DNA from: Clostridiales bacterium
GTDB lineage: Bacteria; Bacillota; Clostridia; Oscillospirales; Oscillospiraceae
Length of the DNA stretch: 6,206 nt
Direction: 5' to 3'
Assembly (NCBI GenBank): GCA_012729875.1
Contig: JAAYCC010000160.1
Coordinates: 1-6,206 of the forward strand
The notes beneath the pieces are model-generated. The model did not search any database and was not told the origin of the DNA. It saw nothing but the letters and a program-made list of their open reading frames with translations. Within the stretch, counting starts at the first letter, position 1. Each line of letters opens with the position of its first letter. A program made the translations under genes and the position numbers. Below, piece by piece: positions 1-5,440 of the stretch.

Positions 1-92
1 CCCTCCTTTTCAAGCCTGTCCGTGAGGAGCTTGAACTGTGTGGACTTTCCGCTGCCGTCTATTCCCTCCAGCACTATGAGCTTTCCCTGCAT
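1..92 (-). CDS. tmk: Thymidylate kinase, N-terminal part (cut by window edge)
   Basis: dTMP kinase phosphorylates dTMP to dTDP with ATP in the cytoplasm, on the route to dTTP. Only the first 30 codons are visible; the gene continues beyond the left edge. The translation opens with a beta strand (KLIVLEG) that runs into a Walker A P-loop, EGIDGSGKSTQ, at about residues 9-19. The form 'EGIDGSGKSTQ' is characteristic of thymidylate kinases. The ATG at 92..90 is supported by a GAGGT Shine-Dalgarno at 104..100 with a 7-base gap. It starts 21 bases after the glycosyltransferase stop and on the same strand, so the two are probably co-transcribed. Another P-loop nucleoside kinase cannot be fully excluded because the LID and substrate regions are outside the window. 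Confidence 0.85.
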   Translation of the reverse strand, partial: MQGKLIVLEGIDGSGKSTQFKLLTDRLEKE

Positions 93-113
93 GACCAATA
101 CCTCGCTCTTAGA

Positions 114-845
114 TTATTTATTCTTTATCCTCTGGCCTATAACGGCAAATACATATTTTGGAAGACTCTTCATTCTCCCCGCACGGGACGGCTCGCTCTT
201 CAGGCGATAGAGCCATTCGAGCCCTAGCTTCTGCCACTTCTCTGGGGCACGCTCCGCGACTCCTGCGAAGACGTCCAGTGAACCGCCGAGACCGGCCATA
301 AGCCCTGTTTTGAGCATAGGGGCGTTTTTCTGCATCCACAGCTCCTGTTTAGGAGCACCGAGACAGACCATAAGTAGGTCCGGGCTTGCGGCGTTGATCT
401 TTCTTATGACGGGAGCGTCGTCCGTGAAGTAGCCGTCGTTAGTACCAACGAAGCGCAGCCCTTTATAGCGGGCCTTGAGATTTTTTTCTGCCATCTCGGC
501 AACACCGGGCTTTGCGCCCAGCAGGAACACGGACATCTGTTTTTCCGACATGAGTCCGAAAAGTTTCTGGGCAAAGTCTATGCCCGGGGTCTTCTGTTTG
601 AGCGGAGTGCCGAGGATTTTTGCGCCGTATATAATGCCTATCCCGTCCGGCAAAACTAGGGATGCTTCCCGTACGGCTTTGCTGAGCTCTGCGTTTTCAC
701 GGCAGAGCATTACTATTTCAGGGTTCGGTGTGACGACGTATGCGCTGTTTTTTCGCTCCATAAGCGTCATGGCGGCGGCTGCGGCCTCCTCCATGTCAAG
801 GTCGTCGAAGCCGACGCCGAGTACATTGATTCTTTTCTTTATCAT
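114..845 (-). CDS. WecG/TagA/CpsF family glycosyltransferase
   Basis: A 243-residue membrane-associated GT26-family enzyme. Characterised relatives (TagA/TarA) transfer N-acetylmannosamine from UDP-ManNAc to undecaprenyl-PP-GlcNAc, the committed step of wall teichoic acid linkage synthesis; WecG transfers ManNAcA in enterobacterial common antigen. Visible family blocks are TPNPEIV (39-45), PDGIGI (66-71, with Asp67 at the position of the proposed catalytic base), the nucleotide-sugar fold motif LLGAKPG (108-114), CLGAPKQE (161-168) and GLGGSLDVFAG (185-195). The C-terminus is the conserved basic-aromatic tail (RAPEKWQKLGLEWLYRL, then arginine-rich), which in TagA takes part in membrane attachment and active-site completion. 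Length is normal for the family. The ATG lies 6 bases after the sirtuin stop with only a weak AGG upstream, so translation may depend on coupling. No other teichoic acid gene is visible, so the exact sugar and polymer are unknown. Confidence 0.92.
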   Translation of the reverse strand: MIKKRINVLGVGFDDLDMEEAAAAAMTLMERKNSAYVVTPNPEIVMLCRENAELSKAVREASLVLPDGIGIIYGAKILGTPLKQKTPGIDFAQKLFGLMSEKQMSVFLLGAKPGVAEMAEKNLKARYKGLRFVGTNDGYFTDDAPVIRKINAASPDLLMVCLGAPKQELWMQKNAPMLKTGLMAGLGGSLDVFAGVAERAPEKWQKLGLEWLYRLKSEPSRAGRMKSLPKYVFAVIGQRIKNK

Positions 846-851
846 TTTTAA

Positions 852-1568
852 TTATACCTGTGCGAATACCTCGCCTATATTTTCGTTGATTGCGAGTGTC
901 GCATATGAGTCGTAGGGTGTGGGCTGCTTATTGATTAATACGAGCTTTTTCCCTCGGTAGTAGTTTATTAGCCCAGCGGCGGGGTAGACGACAAGAGAGG
1001 TCCCGCCGACGATGAGCACGTCGCAGGAGGAGATGAAGCTTATTGCCTCGGAAATAACACTGCTGTTTAGCCCTTCCTCGTACAGGACGACATCCGGCCG
1101 GACTATACCACCGCACTCGCAGCGGGGTGTGCCCCTGCCGCTTTTTACCTGCTCATATGGCATGTCTCTGCCGCATTTCATGCAGTAGAAGCGGTGCGTG
1201 GTGCCGTGGAGCTCGAGTACTTTCCTGCTGCCGGCGGCTTGATGCAGACCGTCGATGTTCTGGGTGATCACGGCTTTAAGCTTGCCCTCCGACTCCAGCT
1301 CCGCAAGGCGGATGTGGGCGCGGTTGGGCTTTACGTCCTCTACAAAAAGCTTGTCGCGGCAGAACTCGTAGAATTCGTCGGGGTGCTTGCGGAAAAAGGT
1401 TGCGCTCAGAATCTCCTCGGGAGGATATCTGTATTTTTGGCGGTAAAGACCATCCACACTTCGGAAGTCCGGGATCCCGCTCTCGGTGGATACTCCCGCA
1501 CCGCCGAAAAAGACTATGTTGTCACTGCTTTGTACCATATCGCGAAACTGTATGATCCTGGTGTCCAC
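852..1568 (-). CDS. cobB: Sir2-family NAD-dependent protein deacetylase (sirtuin)
   Basis: Removes acyl groups from lysines using NAD+, giving nicotinamide and O-acetyl-ADP-ribose. From the chosen GTG start the protein has 238 residues, usual for bacterial sirtuins. Motifs in order: GAGVSTESGIPDFRS (23-37, NAD-binding loop), TQNIDGLH (102-109), catalytic His121 in ELHGT, four zinc cysteines C129, C132, C150 and C152 (CxxC then CxC), IVRPDVV (155-161), and GGTSLVVYPAAGL (188-200). The Tyr/Arg pair of CobB/SIRT5-type desuccinylases is not apparent after the GLYR segment, so plain deacetylase activity is more likely; this is an inference. The GTG at 1568..1566 was chosen because GGGAGG sits 8 bases upstream and the promoter starts just before it. 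The frame stays open upstream to 1676, but that extension runs through promoter and terminator DNA. cobB is used here as the general bacterial sirtuin name. Confidence 0.93.
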   Translation of the reverse strand: MDTRIIQFRDMVQSSDNIVFFGGAGVSTESGIPDFRSVDGLYRQKYRYPPEEILSATFFRKHPDEFYEFCRDKLFVEDVKPNRAHIRLAELESEGKLKAVITQNIDGLHQAAGSRKVLELHGTTHRFYCMKCGRDMPYEQVKSGRGTPRCECGGIVRPDVVLYEEGLNSSVISEAISFISSCDVLIVGGTSLVVYPAAGLINYYRGKKLVLINKQPTPYDSYATLAINENIGEVFAQV

Positions 1569-1576
1569 AATCCGAG

Positions 1577-1582
1577 CCTCCC
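1577..1582 (-). promoter_or_regulatory. Ribosome binding site deciding the sirtuin start
   Basis: GGGAGG on the minus strand lies 8 bases before the GTG at 1568..1566. No comparable site precedes the more upstream in-frame GTG at 1676, nor the internal Met at residue 11. This fixes the start of the sirtuin at a GTG codon. Confidence 0.8.
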
Positions 1583-1602
1583 GTCTGCTTTTATATTCTG
1601 AT

Positions 1603-1631
1603 ATTATACATGAAAAGTACGGGATAAGCAA
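1603..1631 (-). promoter_or_regulatory. Sigma-A-type promoter for sirtuin - glycosyltransferase - tmk
   Basis: On the minus strand, TTGCTT (1631..1626) and a perfect TATAAT (1608..1603) are separated by 17 bases. The expected transcript start is near 1597, giving a leader of about 28 bases to the GTG of the sirtuin. The -35 box lies in the pyrimidine-rich tail just after the guaB hairpin, so one transcription unit ends where the next begins. Confidence 0.7.
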
Positions 1632-1664
1632 GAACAAGCCGCACCAAAATCGGTGCAGCTTGTT
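1628..1664 (-). terminator. Probable intrinsic terminator after guaB
   Basis: Downstream of the guaB stop, bases 1633-1645 pair with 1652-1664. This gives 12 base pairs with one C/A mismatch (1640/1657) around a 6-base loop. In the guaB direction the stem ends in GCTTGTT and runs into CTTGCTTATC, a T-rich but interrupted tail. The stem is strong; the imperfect T tract makes termination efficiency uncertain. Confidence 0.6.
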
Positions 1665-1676
1665 GTTCAGCGCCAC

Positions 1677-3158
1677 TTATTGAGGGCTCATAGTATAGTT
1701 TGGAGCTTCCTTGGTAATGTAGATGTCGTGAGGATGGCTCTCCTTGAGGCCGGCGTTTGTTATCTGGATGAACCTGCTCTTCGTACGCAGAGACCAGATA
1801 TCGGGGGCTCCTACATAGCCCATACCCGACTTGAGCCCGCCGCACATCTGGAAAATGGACTCGGAGGCGTTTCCCCGGTAGGGCACGCGGCCCTCGACGC
1901 CCTCGGGGACAAGCTTTTTGTTGTCCTCCTGGAAATATCGGTCACGGGAGCCCTTTGCCATTGAGCCGAGACTGCCCATTCCGCGATATACCTTGAACTG
2001 ACGGCCCTGATAGACCTCGATTTCGCCGGGGCTCTCCTCGCAGCCTGCTAGCAGAGAGCCGAGCATGACGACCGAAGCGCCGGCCGCAATTGCCTTGACG
2101 ATGTCGCCGGAGTACTTGATGCCGCCGTCTGCAATAACTGGCACTCCGTACTTATCTGCCATCTCAGCGCAGCGCATAACAGCGCTGAACTGAGGAACGC
2201 CTATACCGGCGACCACGCGGGTGGTGCAGATGGAGCCGGGGCCCATGCCGACCTTGACACAGTCCGCCCCGGCCTTTATAAGTGCTTCCGTACCCTCGGG
2301 GGTCGCGACGTTGCCGGCAATCAGCTCTATGTCGGGAAAAGCGTTTTTGACTTTGGCTACACACTCAAGAATGTTTCTGGAGTGGCCGTGTGCGCTGTCC
2401 AGAGTCATAACATCAACTCCCGCGTCAGCCAGAGCGGCCGCCCTGTCCATGACGTCGCCGGTGGCTCCTATGGCTGCCGCGCAGAGCAGCCTGCCTCGGG
2501 CGTCCTTGGCGGAGTTGGGATATGTGAGAGCTTTTTCTATGTCTTTTATGGTTATAAGACCGCAGAGGCGGCCGTTATCGTCAACGATAGGGAGCTTTTC
2601 GATCTTGTGGGCATGGAGGACGACCTTTGCCTCCTCAAGCGTAGTACCGACCTTTCCGGTAATAAGGTTTTCGCTGGTCATGACGTCGGCTATGAGCTTA
2701 GTCATGTCCTCCTCAAATTTCATATCGCGGTTAGTTATTATTCCTATGAGCGTTCCCTCGGTATCGACTACGGGTACGCCGGATATGCGGAACTTTGACA
2801 TGAGCCTCTCAGCCTCGCCGATAGTATGGTCGGCGGTCAGCGAAAAGGGGTTTGTGATGACGCCGTTTTCGGAACGCTTTACAAGATCGACCTGTTCCGC
2901 CTGTGCGTCTATACTCATGTTTTTATGGATGACGCCGATACCGCCTTCGCGCGCCATAGCTATTGCCATACGGTATTCGGTGACAGTGTCCATTGCGGCG
3001 CTGATCAGGGGGATATTTAGCGCGAGTTTTTTTGTCAGTTTAGTTTCGAGGTTGATGTCGGCAGGCAAAATATCGCTTGCAGCCGGAACCAAAAGCACAT
3101 CGTCATAGGTCAGTCCGACGCCGATAAAACGGTCGGAAATTGTCTTGCTGTTCTCCAC
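1677..3158 (-). CDS. guaB: Inosine-5'-monophosphate dehydrogenase
   Basis: Oxidises IMP to XMP with NAD+, the rate-limiting step of guanine nucleotide synthesis; a cytoplasmic tetramer. It has 493 residues, normal for bacterial GuaB. The N-terminus carries the family opening LTYDDVLLVPA (16-26). Two CBS domains, inserted in the TIM barrel, span about 95-210 and usually bind adenine/guanine nucleotides as an allosteric module. Core motifs are LDSAHGHS (253-260, NAD contact), GNVAT (282-286), the active-site loop GPGSICTTR (306-314) with catalytic Cys311, IADGGIKYSGD (342-352, IMP phosphate site), and the mobile flap with SRDRYFQ (404-410) including the Arg-Tyr pair used in hydrolysis. Translation starts at GTG (3158..3156), supported by AAAGGGAG 8 bases upstream. 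The gene has its own promoter and a following hairpin, so it can be monocistronic. Identification is firm; GMP reductase is excluded by the CBS domains and flap. Confidence 0.98.
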   Translation of the reverse strand: MENSKTISDRFIGVGLTYDDVLLVPAASDILPADINLETKLTKKLALNIPLISAAMDTVTEYRMAIAMAREGGIGVIHKNMSIDAQAEQVDLVKRSENGVITNPFSLTADHTIGEAERLMSKFRISGVPVVDTEGTLIGIITNRDMKFEEDMTKLIADVMTSENLITGKVGTTLEEAKVVLHAHKIEKLPIVDDNGRLCGLITIKDIEKALTYPNSAKDARGRLLCAAAIGATGDVMDRAAALADAGVDVMTLDSAHGHSRNILECVAKVKNAFPDIELIAGNVATPEGTEALIKAGADCVKVGMGPGSICTTRVVAGIGVPQFSAVMRCAEMADKYGVPVIADGGIKYSGDIVKAIAAGASVVMLGSLLAGCEESPGEIEVYQGRQFKVYRGMGSLGSMAKGSRDRYFQEDNKKLVPEGVEGRVPYRGNASESIFQMCGGLKSGMGYVGAPDIWSLRTKSRFIQITNAGLKESHPHDIYITKEAPNYTMSPQ

Positions 3159-3191
3159 TTTAACCGCTCCCTTTCAAAATTTGTTTGAAGT

Positions 3192-3221
3192 ATTGTACTC
3201 CACTGACGGACAATGTGTCAA
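3192..3221 (-). promoter_or_regulatory. Sigma-A-type promoter of guaB
   Basis: A perfect TTGACA (3221..3216) and TACAAT (3197..3192) are separated by 18 bases on the minus strand. The -35 box contains the TGA stop codon of the upstream glycosylase gene (3220..3218). The predicted start near 3185 leaves a leader of about 27 bases, containing only the Shine-Dalgarno. There is no room for a purine or guanine riboswitch in this leader. Confidence 0.8.
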
Positions 3222-4075
3222 CAGTTTTTACGCTTTTGTGACACATTACTCCTGCGGCCTCCTTCTTCCGTTCGCGCGTAGTAAAAAATATACTGCTGTG
3301 CAAGTCCGGAGAACTCTCCCAGTACCTCGGGATCAAAATCGTCTGGAAAGTGGGCTTTAAGAGCGCGCTTCATCCAGACGTCTATGGGAAAGCGGTCCAT
3401 ACGGTGCAGACCATAGAGCATAAAACAGTTGGCGACCTTGTCACCCACCCCGTTTATTTCCTTGACCTTTGCGAGGGCCTCCTCAGCGGGCATATCTCTC
3501 AGCTCGTCAAAGGAGAGCCTGCCCTCAGATACGGCGCGCGCCGCGTCCAGTATGTATGAGGCCCGATAGCCGCTGCGCAGAGGGGCGAGGTCGGATTCCG
3601 ACAGTGAGGCGAGACGTTCTGCCGAAGGAAAGGAATATGTATCGACAGAGAGCTCCTCACCAAAGCTTACACAGAGAGCTTCAATTATCTTTTTTATGCG
3701 GGGAATGTTGTTGCACTGGGAGATGATAAAGCTGCACAGGGCTTCCCAGGACTCCTGACGCAGAATGCGTATGCCGGCCCCGTAATCGGCACAGAGCCTT
3801 AGATACTCAGGCTGTGTGAAACGTGAGGCTGCTTCGGCGTAATCGACGTCAAGGTCGAAGTAGTCCCGCCAAAAGGGCAGCTCGTCCTCTTCGCAGTCGC
3901 AGACGACGCTGCCGCCGAGCTCGCGGATCTTAAGGACCTTGTTTCCAACTATGCCGGTGTATATACCGTCTTCGTCTGCGTTCCAGCGAAAGCACTGACC
4001 GCATTCAAAGGTCTTTTTTATATCGAACTCAGCTGCTTTGGCAATAGACAGCTCTGTTTTGACGGCTGTTGGCAT
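3218..4075 (-). CDS. ogg: 8-oxoguanine DNA glycosylase/AP lyase (Ogg1-like, HhH-GPD)
   Basis: Base-excision repair enzyme that removes 8-oxoguanine paired with cytosine and nicks the abasic site. The 285-residue protein has an OGG_N-type beta domain (about 10-110) with the signature FDIKKTFECGQCFRWN (17-32). A helical domain follows, with FIISQCNNIPRIKKIIE (116-132); N122/N123 match the Asn pair of human OGG1. The helix-hairpin-helix (about 205-217, EINGVGDKVANC) contains the predicted catalytic Lys213. FPIDVWMKR (229-237) supplies the conserved Asp232 of the GPD motif. The C-terminal GLAQQYIFYYAR (257-268) is typical of clostridial Ogg proteins. There are no Fe-S cysteines, so it is not MutY or Nth. 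The ATG at 4075..4073 has GGAGGT 5 bases upstream. It follows rpsU on the same strand, across a terminator, and has no clear promoter of its own. AlkA is a less likely alternative. Confidence 0.93.
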   Translation of the reverse strand: MPTAVKTELSIAKAAEFDIKKTFECGQCFRWNADEDGIYTGIVGNKVLKIRELGGSVVCDCEEDELPFWRDYFDLDVDYAEAASRFTQPEYLRLCADYGAGIRILRQESWEALCSFIISQCNNIPRIKKIIEALCVSFGEELSVDTYSFPSAERLASLSESDLAPLRSGYRASYILDAARAVSEGRLSFDELRDMPAEEALAKVKEINGVGDKVANCFMLYGLHRMDRFPIDVWMKRALKAHFPDDFDPEVLGEFSGLAQQYIFYYARTEEGGRRSNVSQKRKNC

Positions 4076-4100
4076 GATAGACCTCCGAGGTGGTTCATTT

Positions 4101-4131
4101 TAAGAAAAATCCCGCCTCTCTGAGACGGGAT
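4101..4131 (-). terminator. Strong intrinsic terminator between rpsU and ogg
   Basis: On the minus strand a 10-bp stem (ATCCCGTCTC pairing with GAGGCGGGAT, one G-T pair) closes a 3-base loop at 4109-4131 and is followed by TTTTCTT. It begins 12 bases after the rpsU stop and ends about 28 bases before the ogg ATG. It probably ends most rpsU transcripts and attenuates expression of ogg. No T tract follows on the plus strand, so it acts leftward only. Confidence 0.9.
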
Positions 4132-4142
4132 CATGGCATAGC

Positions 4143-4328
4143 TTAGTAATAGCGCTTATTTTTGTTCTTACGTGCGGCCTCAGATTTCTTGCGGCGTTTG
4201 ACACTGGGGCTCTGGTAGTATTCCTTTTTTCTGAGGTCAGACATTACTCCAGACTTTGCACAGCTTCTCTTAAATCTCTTGAGAGCGCTATCCAGAGATT
4301 CGTTTTCCTTGACGTGGACTTCCGACAT
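4143..4328 (-). CDS. rpsU: 30S ribosomal protein S21
   Basis: Small basic protein of the 30S platform, near the anti-Shine-Dalgarno end of 16S rRNA, involved in initiation. It has 61 residues, close to the family's usual size of about 57-70. The N-terminal half (VHVKENESLDSALKRFKRSC, residues 4-23) is the S21 signature. The middle keeps the clostridial form of VMSDLRKKEYYQSPS (28-42), and the C-terminus is a lysine/arginine-rich RNA-binding tail. The ATG at 4328..4326 is preceded by an extended double Shine-Dalgarno, GGAGGGAGGGA, with about 7 bases of spacing, consistent with heavy expression. It is the first gene of the leftward group, driven by a perfect-consensus promoter and closed by a strong terminator. 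Confidence 0.97.
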   Translation of the reverse strand: MSEVHVKENESLDSALKRFKRSCAKSGVMSDLRKKEYYQSPSVKRRKKSEAARKNKNKRYY

Positions 4329-4345
4329 TTTATATCCCTCCCTCC

Positions 4346-4365
4346 AAATGCGCCGAGGCGCTTTT
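4346..4365 (-). other. Small hairpin in the rpsU leader
   Basis: In the rpsU transcript leader, GCGC (4361..4358) pairs with GCGC (4353..4350) around CTCG. Three flanking A-T pairs (4365-4363 with 4348-4346) extend the stem after one mismatch. It ends directly next to the double Shine-Dalgarno. It could position or modulate ribosome access, perhaps in autoregulation by S21. The stem is short, so the function is speculative. Confidence 0.4.
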
Positions 4366-4399
4366 AAGGGCCATTCATTTGTATGGCTTTAGCGTTGAT

Positions 4400-4428
4400 A
4401 TTATAATTGTTATACCGCGCCTTGTCAA
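4400..4428 (-). promoter_or_regulatory. Perfect-consensus sigma-A promoter of rpsU
   Basis: TTGACA (4428..4423) and TATAAT (4405..4400) match consensus at all twelve positions, with the ideal 17-base spacer, on the minus strand. Start is expected near 4393, giving a leader of about 65 bases. This is the strongest promoter visible in the window and fits a ribosomal protein gene. Confidence 0.92.
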
Positions 4429-4500
4429 GCGGTTTCGATGAAAGAGCGCGACATATACCAAAAGCATTTCGCAGCTGCTACCGATTATGTCAACTTTAAT

Positions 4501-4552
4501 TAGTTATAAAAGACCATCGACTATGAGATCATAGCCGTTAATTTAATAACTA
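4501..4552. repeat. Nested inverted repeats upstream of the regulator promoter
   Basis: TAGTTAT (4501-4507) and its exact reverse complement ATAACTA (4546-4552) flank an inner palindrome, CTATGA-GA-TCATAG (4521-4534). The centres of the outer and inner repeats differ by only about one base. The inner site has the size and symmetry of a dimeric regulator's operator and ends 21 bases before the -35 box. A binding site for the GntR-family protein or another regulator is possible; nothing in the sequence proves it. Confidence 0.5.
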
Positions 4553-4555
4553 TAC

Positions 4556-4584
4556 TTGTATTATCAGATAAAAATGATTATAAT
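4556..4584 (+). promoter_or_regulatory. Sigma-A-type promoter of the GntR-family gene
   Basis: TTGTAT (4556-4561) and a perfect TATAAT (4579-4584) are separated by 17 bases. Start is expected near 4591, about 53 bases before the chosen GTG. It diverges from the rpsU promoter, with about 130 bases between the two -35 boxes. Confidence 0.75.
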
Positions 4585-4596
4585 ATTTATAATATT
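4579..4596 (+). repeat. Tandem 9-base repeat covering the -10 box
   Basis: TATAATATT occurs twice back to back (4579-4587 and 4588-4596), so the -10 hexamer is duplicated nine bases downstream. The second copy has no -35 partner at 17 bases. It may simply be an AT-rich melting region, or a site where a repressor covers the start point. Confidence 0.6.
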
Positions 4597-4623
4597 ACGA
4601 CGAAGCGGCCTGTTAACCGTCGT
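4597..4623 (+). repeat. Inverted repeat in the leader of the GntR-family gene
   Basis: ACGACG (4597-4602) and CGTCGT (4618-4623) are exact reverse complements, separated by 15 bases, just after the predicted transcript start. They could form a leader hairpin or be an autoregulatory operator in DNA. The stem ends about 7 bases before the G-rich ribosome site, so an effect on translation is also possible. Confidence 0.45.
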
Positions 4624-4629
4624 CAGTTT

Positions 4630-4634
4630 GGGGG
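4630..4634 (+). promoter_or_regulatory. G-rich ribosome site deciding the regulator's start
   Basis: GGGGG lies 9 bases before GTG (4644) but only 3 bases before the in-frame TTG at 4638. Normal spacing favours the GTG. The site is not a textbook Shine-Dalgarno, so initiation is probably modest. Confidence 0.5.
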
Positions 4635-4643
4635 CAATTGCCT

Positions 4644-5429
4644 GTGGAAACCAATCCCGTTCTGCTTTCAAATCTGTCGTTATCCAGCGACATACCGCTG
4701 TATTCGCAGCTTGTCAGCATTGTCAAACGCAACATCACAGCGGGAACACTAAACCCCGGCGATCTTTTGCCGTCTGAGGCCGAGCTCTGCAAGACCTTTA
4801 ATGTCAGCCGCAGTACCGTGAGACAGGCTATCGGCTCACTGGAGGCAGACGGTCTGGTTGTCCGCAAACAGGGCAGGGGGACCTTTGTCGCGGAGCCGAA
4901 GATGCGCCGCAAGACCGAAAACGTCTATTCGTTCACATCCGAGATCAGCGCCATGGGGCTTACGCCGTCTTCAACGATTATTGAGTTTGAGGTCATGACC
5001 CCTACTCCGGACATAGTCAAGGTGCTGGAGCTTACCACTCCGGACTCCAATGTTTACCGCTTTACACGAATCAGAAACGTAAACGGCGAGCCCCTCATTC
5101 TTGAGACCTCGTTTTATCCCCAGTATATCTACCCCAAGCTAACACGCGAGCTTCTCAAAACGCACAGCTTTTACAGCCTGCTCTATGAGGTCGGCGTAGC
5201 GCCCGCCTCTGCGGTGGATTCCTACGAGGCTGTCACAATGGGACGTGAGGAGGCTGAGCTTTTGGACTGCAAGCCCGGCAGCAGCGCATTTTACGTGCAG
5301 CGCCGTACCAGGACCGAAACGGGTATGATATACGAGTATACCCAGAGCCTTATCCGCGCCGACCGTGTCACACTGGACATACATCTGCACAAGGATGGCG
5401 TCTCTTTTACCCGAAGCGTGGACAAGTAG
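4644..5429 (+). CDS. GntR-family transcriptional regulator, HutC/UTRA subfamily
   Basis: A DNA-binding regulator of 261 residues from the chosen GTG (263 from the TTG at 4638). The winged helix-turn-helix spans about 17-83: IPLYSQLVSIVKR opens it, LLPSEAELCKTFNVSRSTVRQAI (41-63) holds the recognition helix with S55-R60, and RKQGRGTFV (74-82) is the wing. A UTRA ligand domain follows (about 95-250), with the typical linker YSFTSEISAMGLTPSS (95-110), EPLILETSFYP (139-149) and the C-terminal EYTQSLIRADRVTLDI (231-246). UTRA domains commonly bind sugar phosphates, amino acids or related small molecules. The gene has its own promoter flanked by inverted repeats, which suggests autoregulation. The gene downstream is gap, so control of central sugar metabolism is plausible but inferred. 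The exact orthologue and ligand cannot be named from sequence alone. Confidence 0.93.
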   Translation: METNPVLLSNLSLSSDIPLYSQLVSIVKRNITAGTLNPGDLLPSEAELCKTFNVSRSTVRQAIGSLEADGLVVRKQGRGTFVAEPKMRRKTENVYSFTSEISAMGLTPSSTIIEFEVMTPTPDIVKVLELTTPDSNVYRFTRIRNVNGEPLILETSFYPQYIYPKLTRELLKTHSFYSLLYEVGVAPASAVDSYEAVTMGREEAELLDCKPGSSAFYVQRRTRTETGMIYEYTQSLIRADRVTLDIHLHKDGVSFTRSVDK

Positions 5430-5440
5430 TACATAAAAAT

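Larger units (their letters stand above)
4329..4643. other. Divergent intergenic region between rpsU and the GntR-family gene
   Basis: About 315 bases without a convincing gene. From left to right it holds the rpsU Shine-Dalgarno and leader, the rpsU promoter, a segment with a 21-codon open frame that has no ribosome site (4438-4503), an AT-rich block with nested inverted repeats (4501-4552), the rightward promoter (4556-4584), and the regulator's leader. No tRNA, riboswitch class or CRISPR repeat is recognisable. Confidence 0.8.

Noticed and set aside
475..915. 146-codon plus-strand open frame opposite the TagA-like gene
   Set aside because: Antisense to a gene with clear family motifs; no ribosome site or domain.
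1569..1676. N-terminal extension of the sirtuin with a hydrophobic stretch resembling a membrane segment (FWCGLFLLIPYFSCII)
   Set aside because: It begins at a GTG without a ribosome site, directly after the guaB stop, and its DNA encodes the guaB hairpin and the sirtuin promoter. A good start with GGGAGG at correct spacing lies at 1568.
2221..3108. 295-codon plus-strand open frame opposite guaB
   Set aside because: It lies wholly antisense to the firmly identified guaB, has serine-rich low-complexity content typical of antisense translation, and shows no family motif.
4097..4102. TAAAAT on the minus strand as an ogg promoter -10 box
   Set aside because: The expected -35 position reads TCTCAG inside the terminator stem, with no match to consensus.
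4638..4640. TTG as the start of the GntR-family gene
   Set aside because: Only 3 bases separate it from GGGGG; GTG at 4644 has normal spacing. It remains a minor possibility, adding only two residues.
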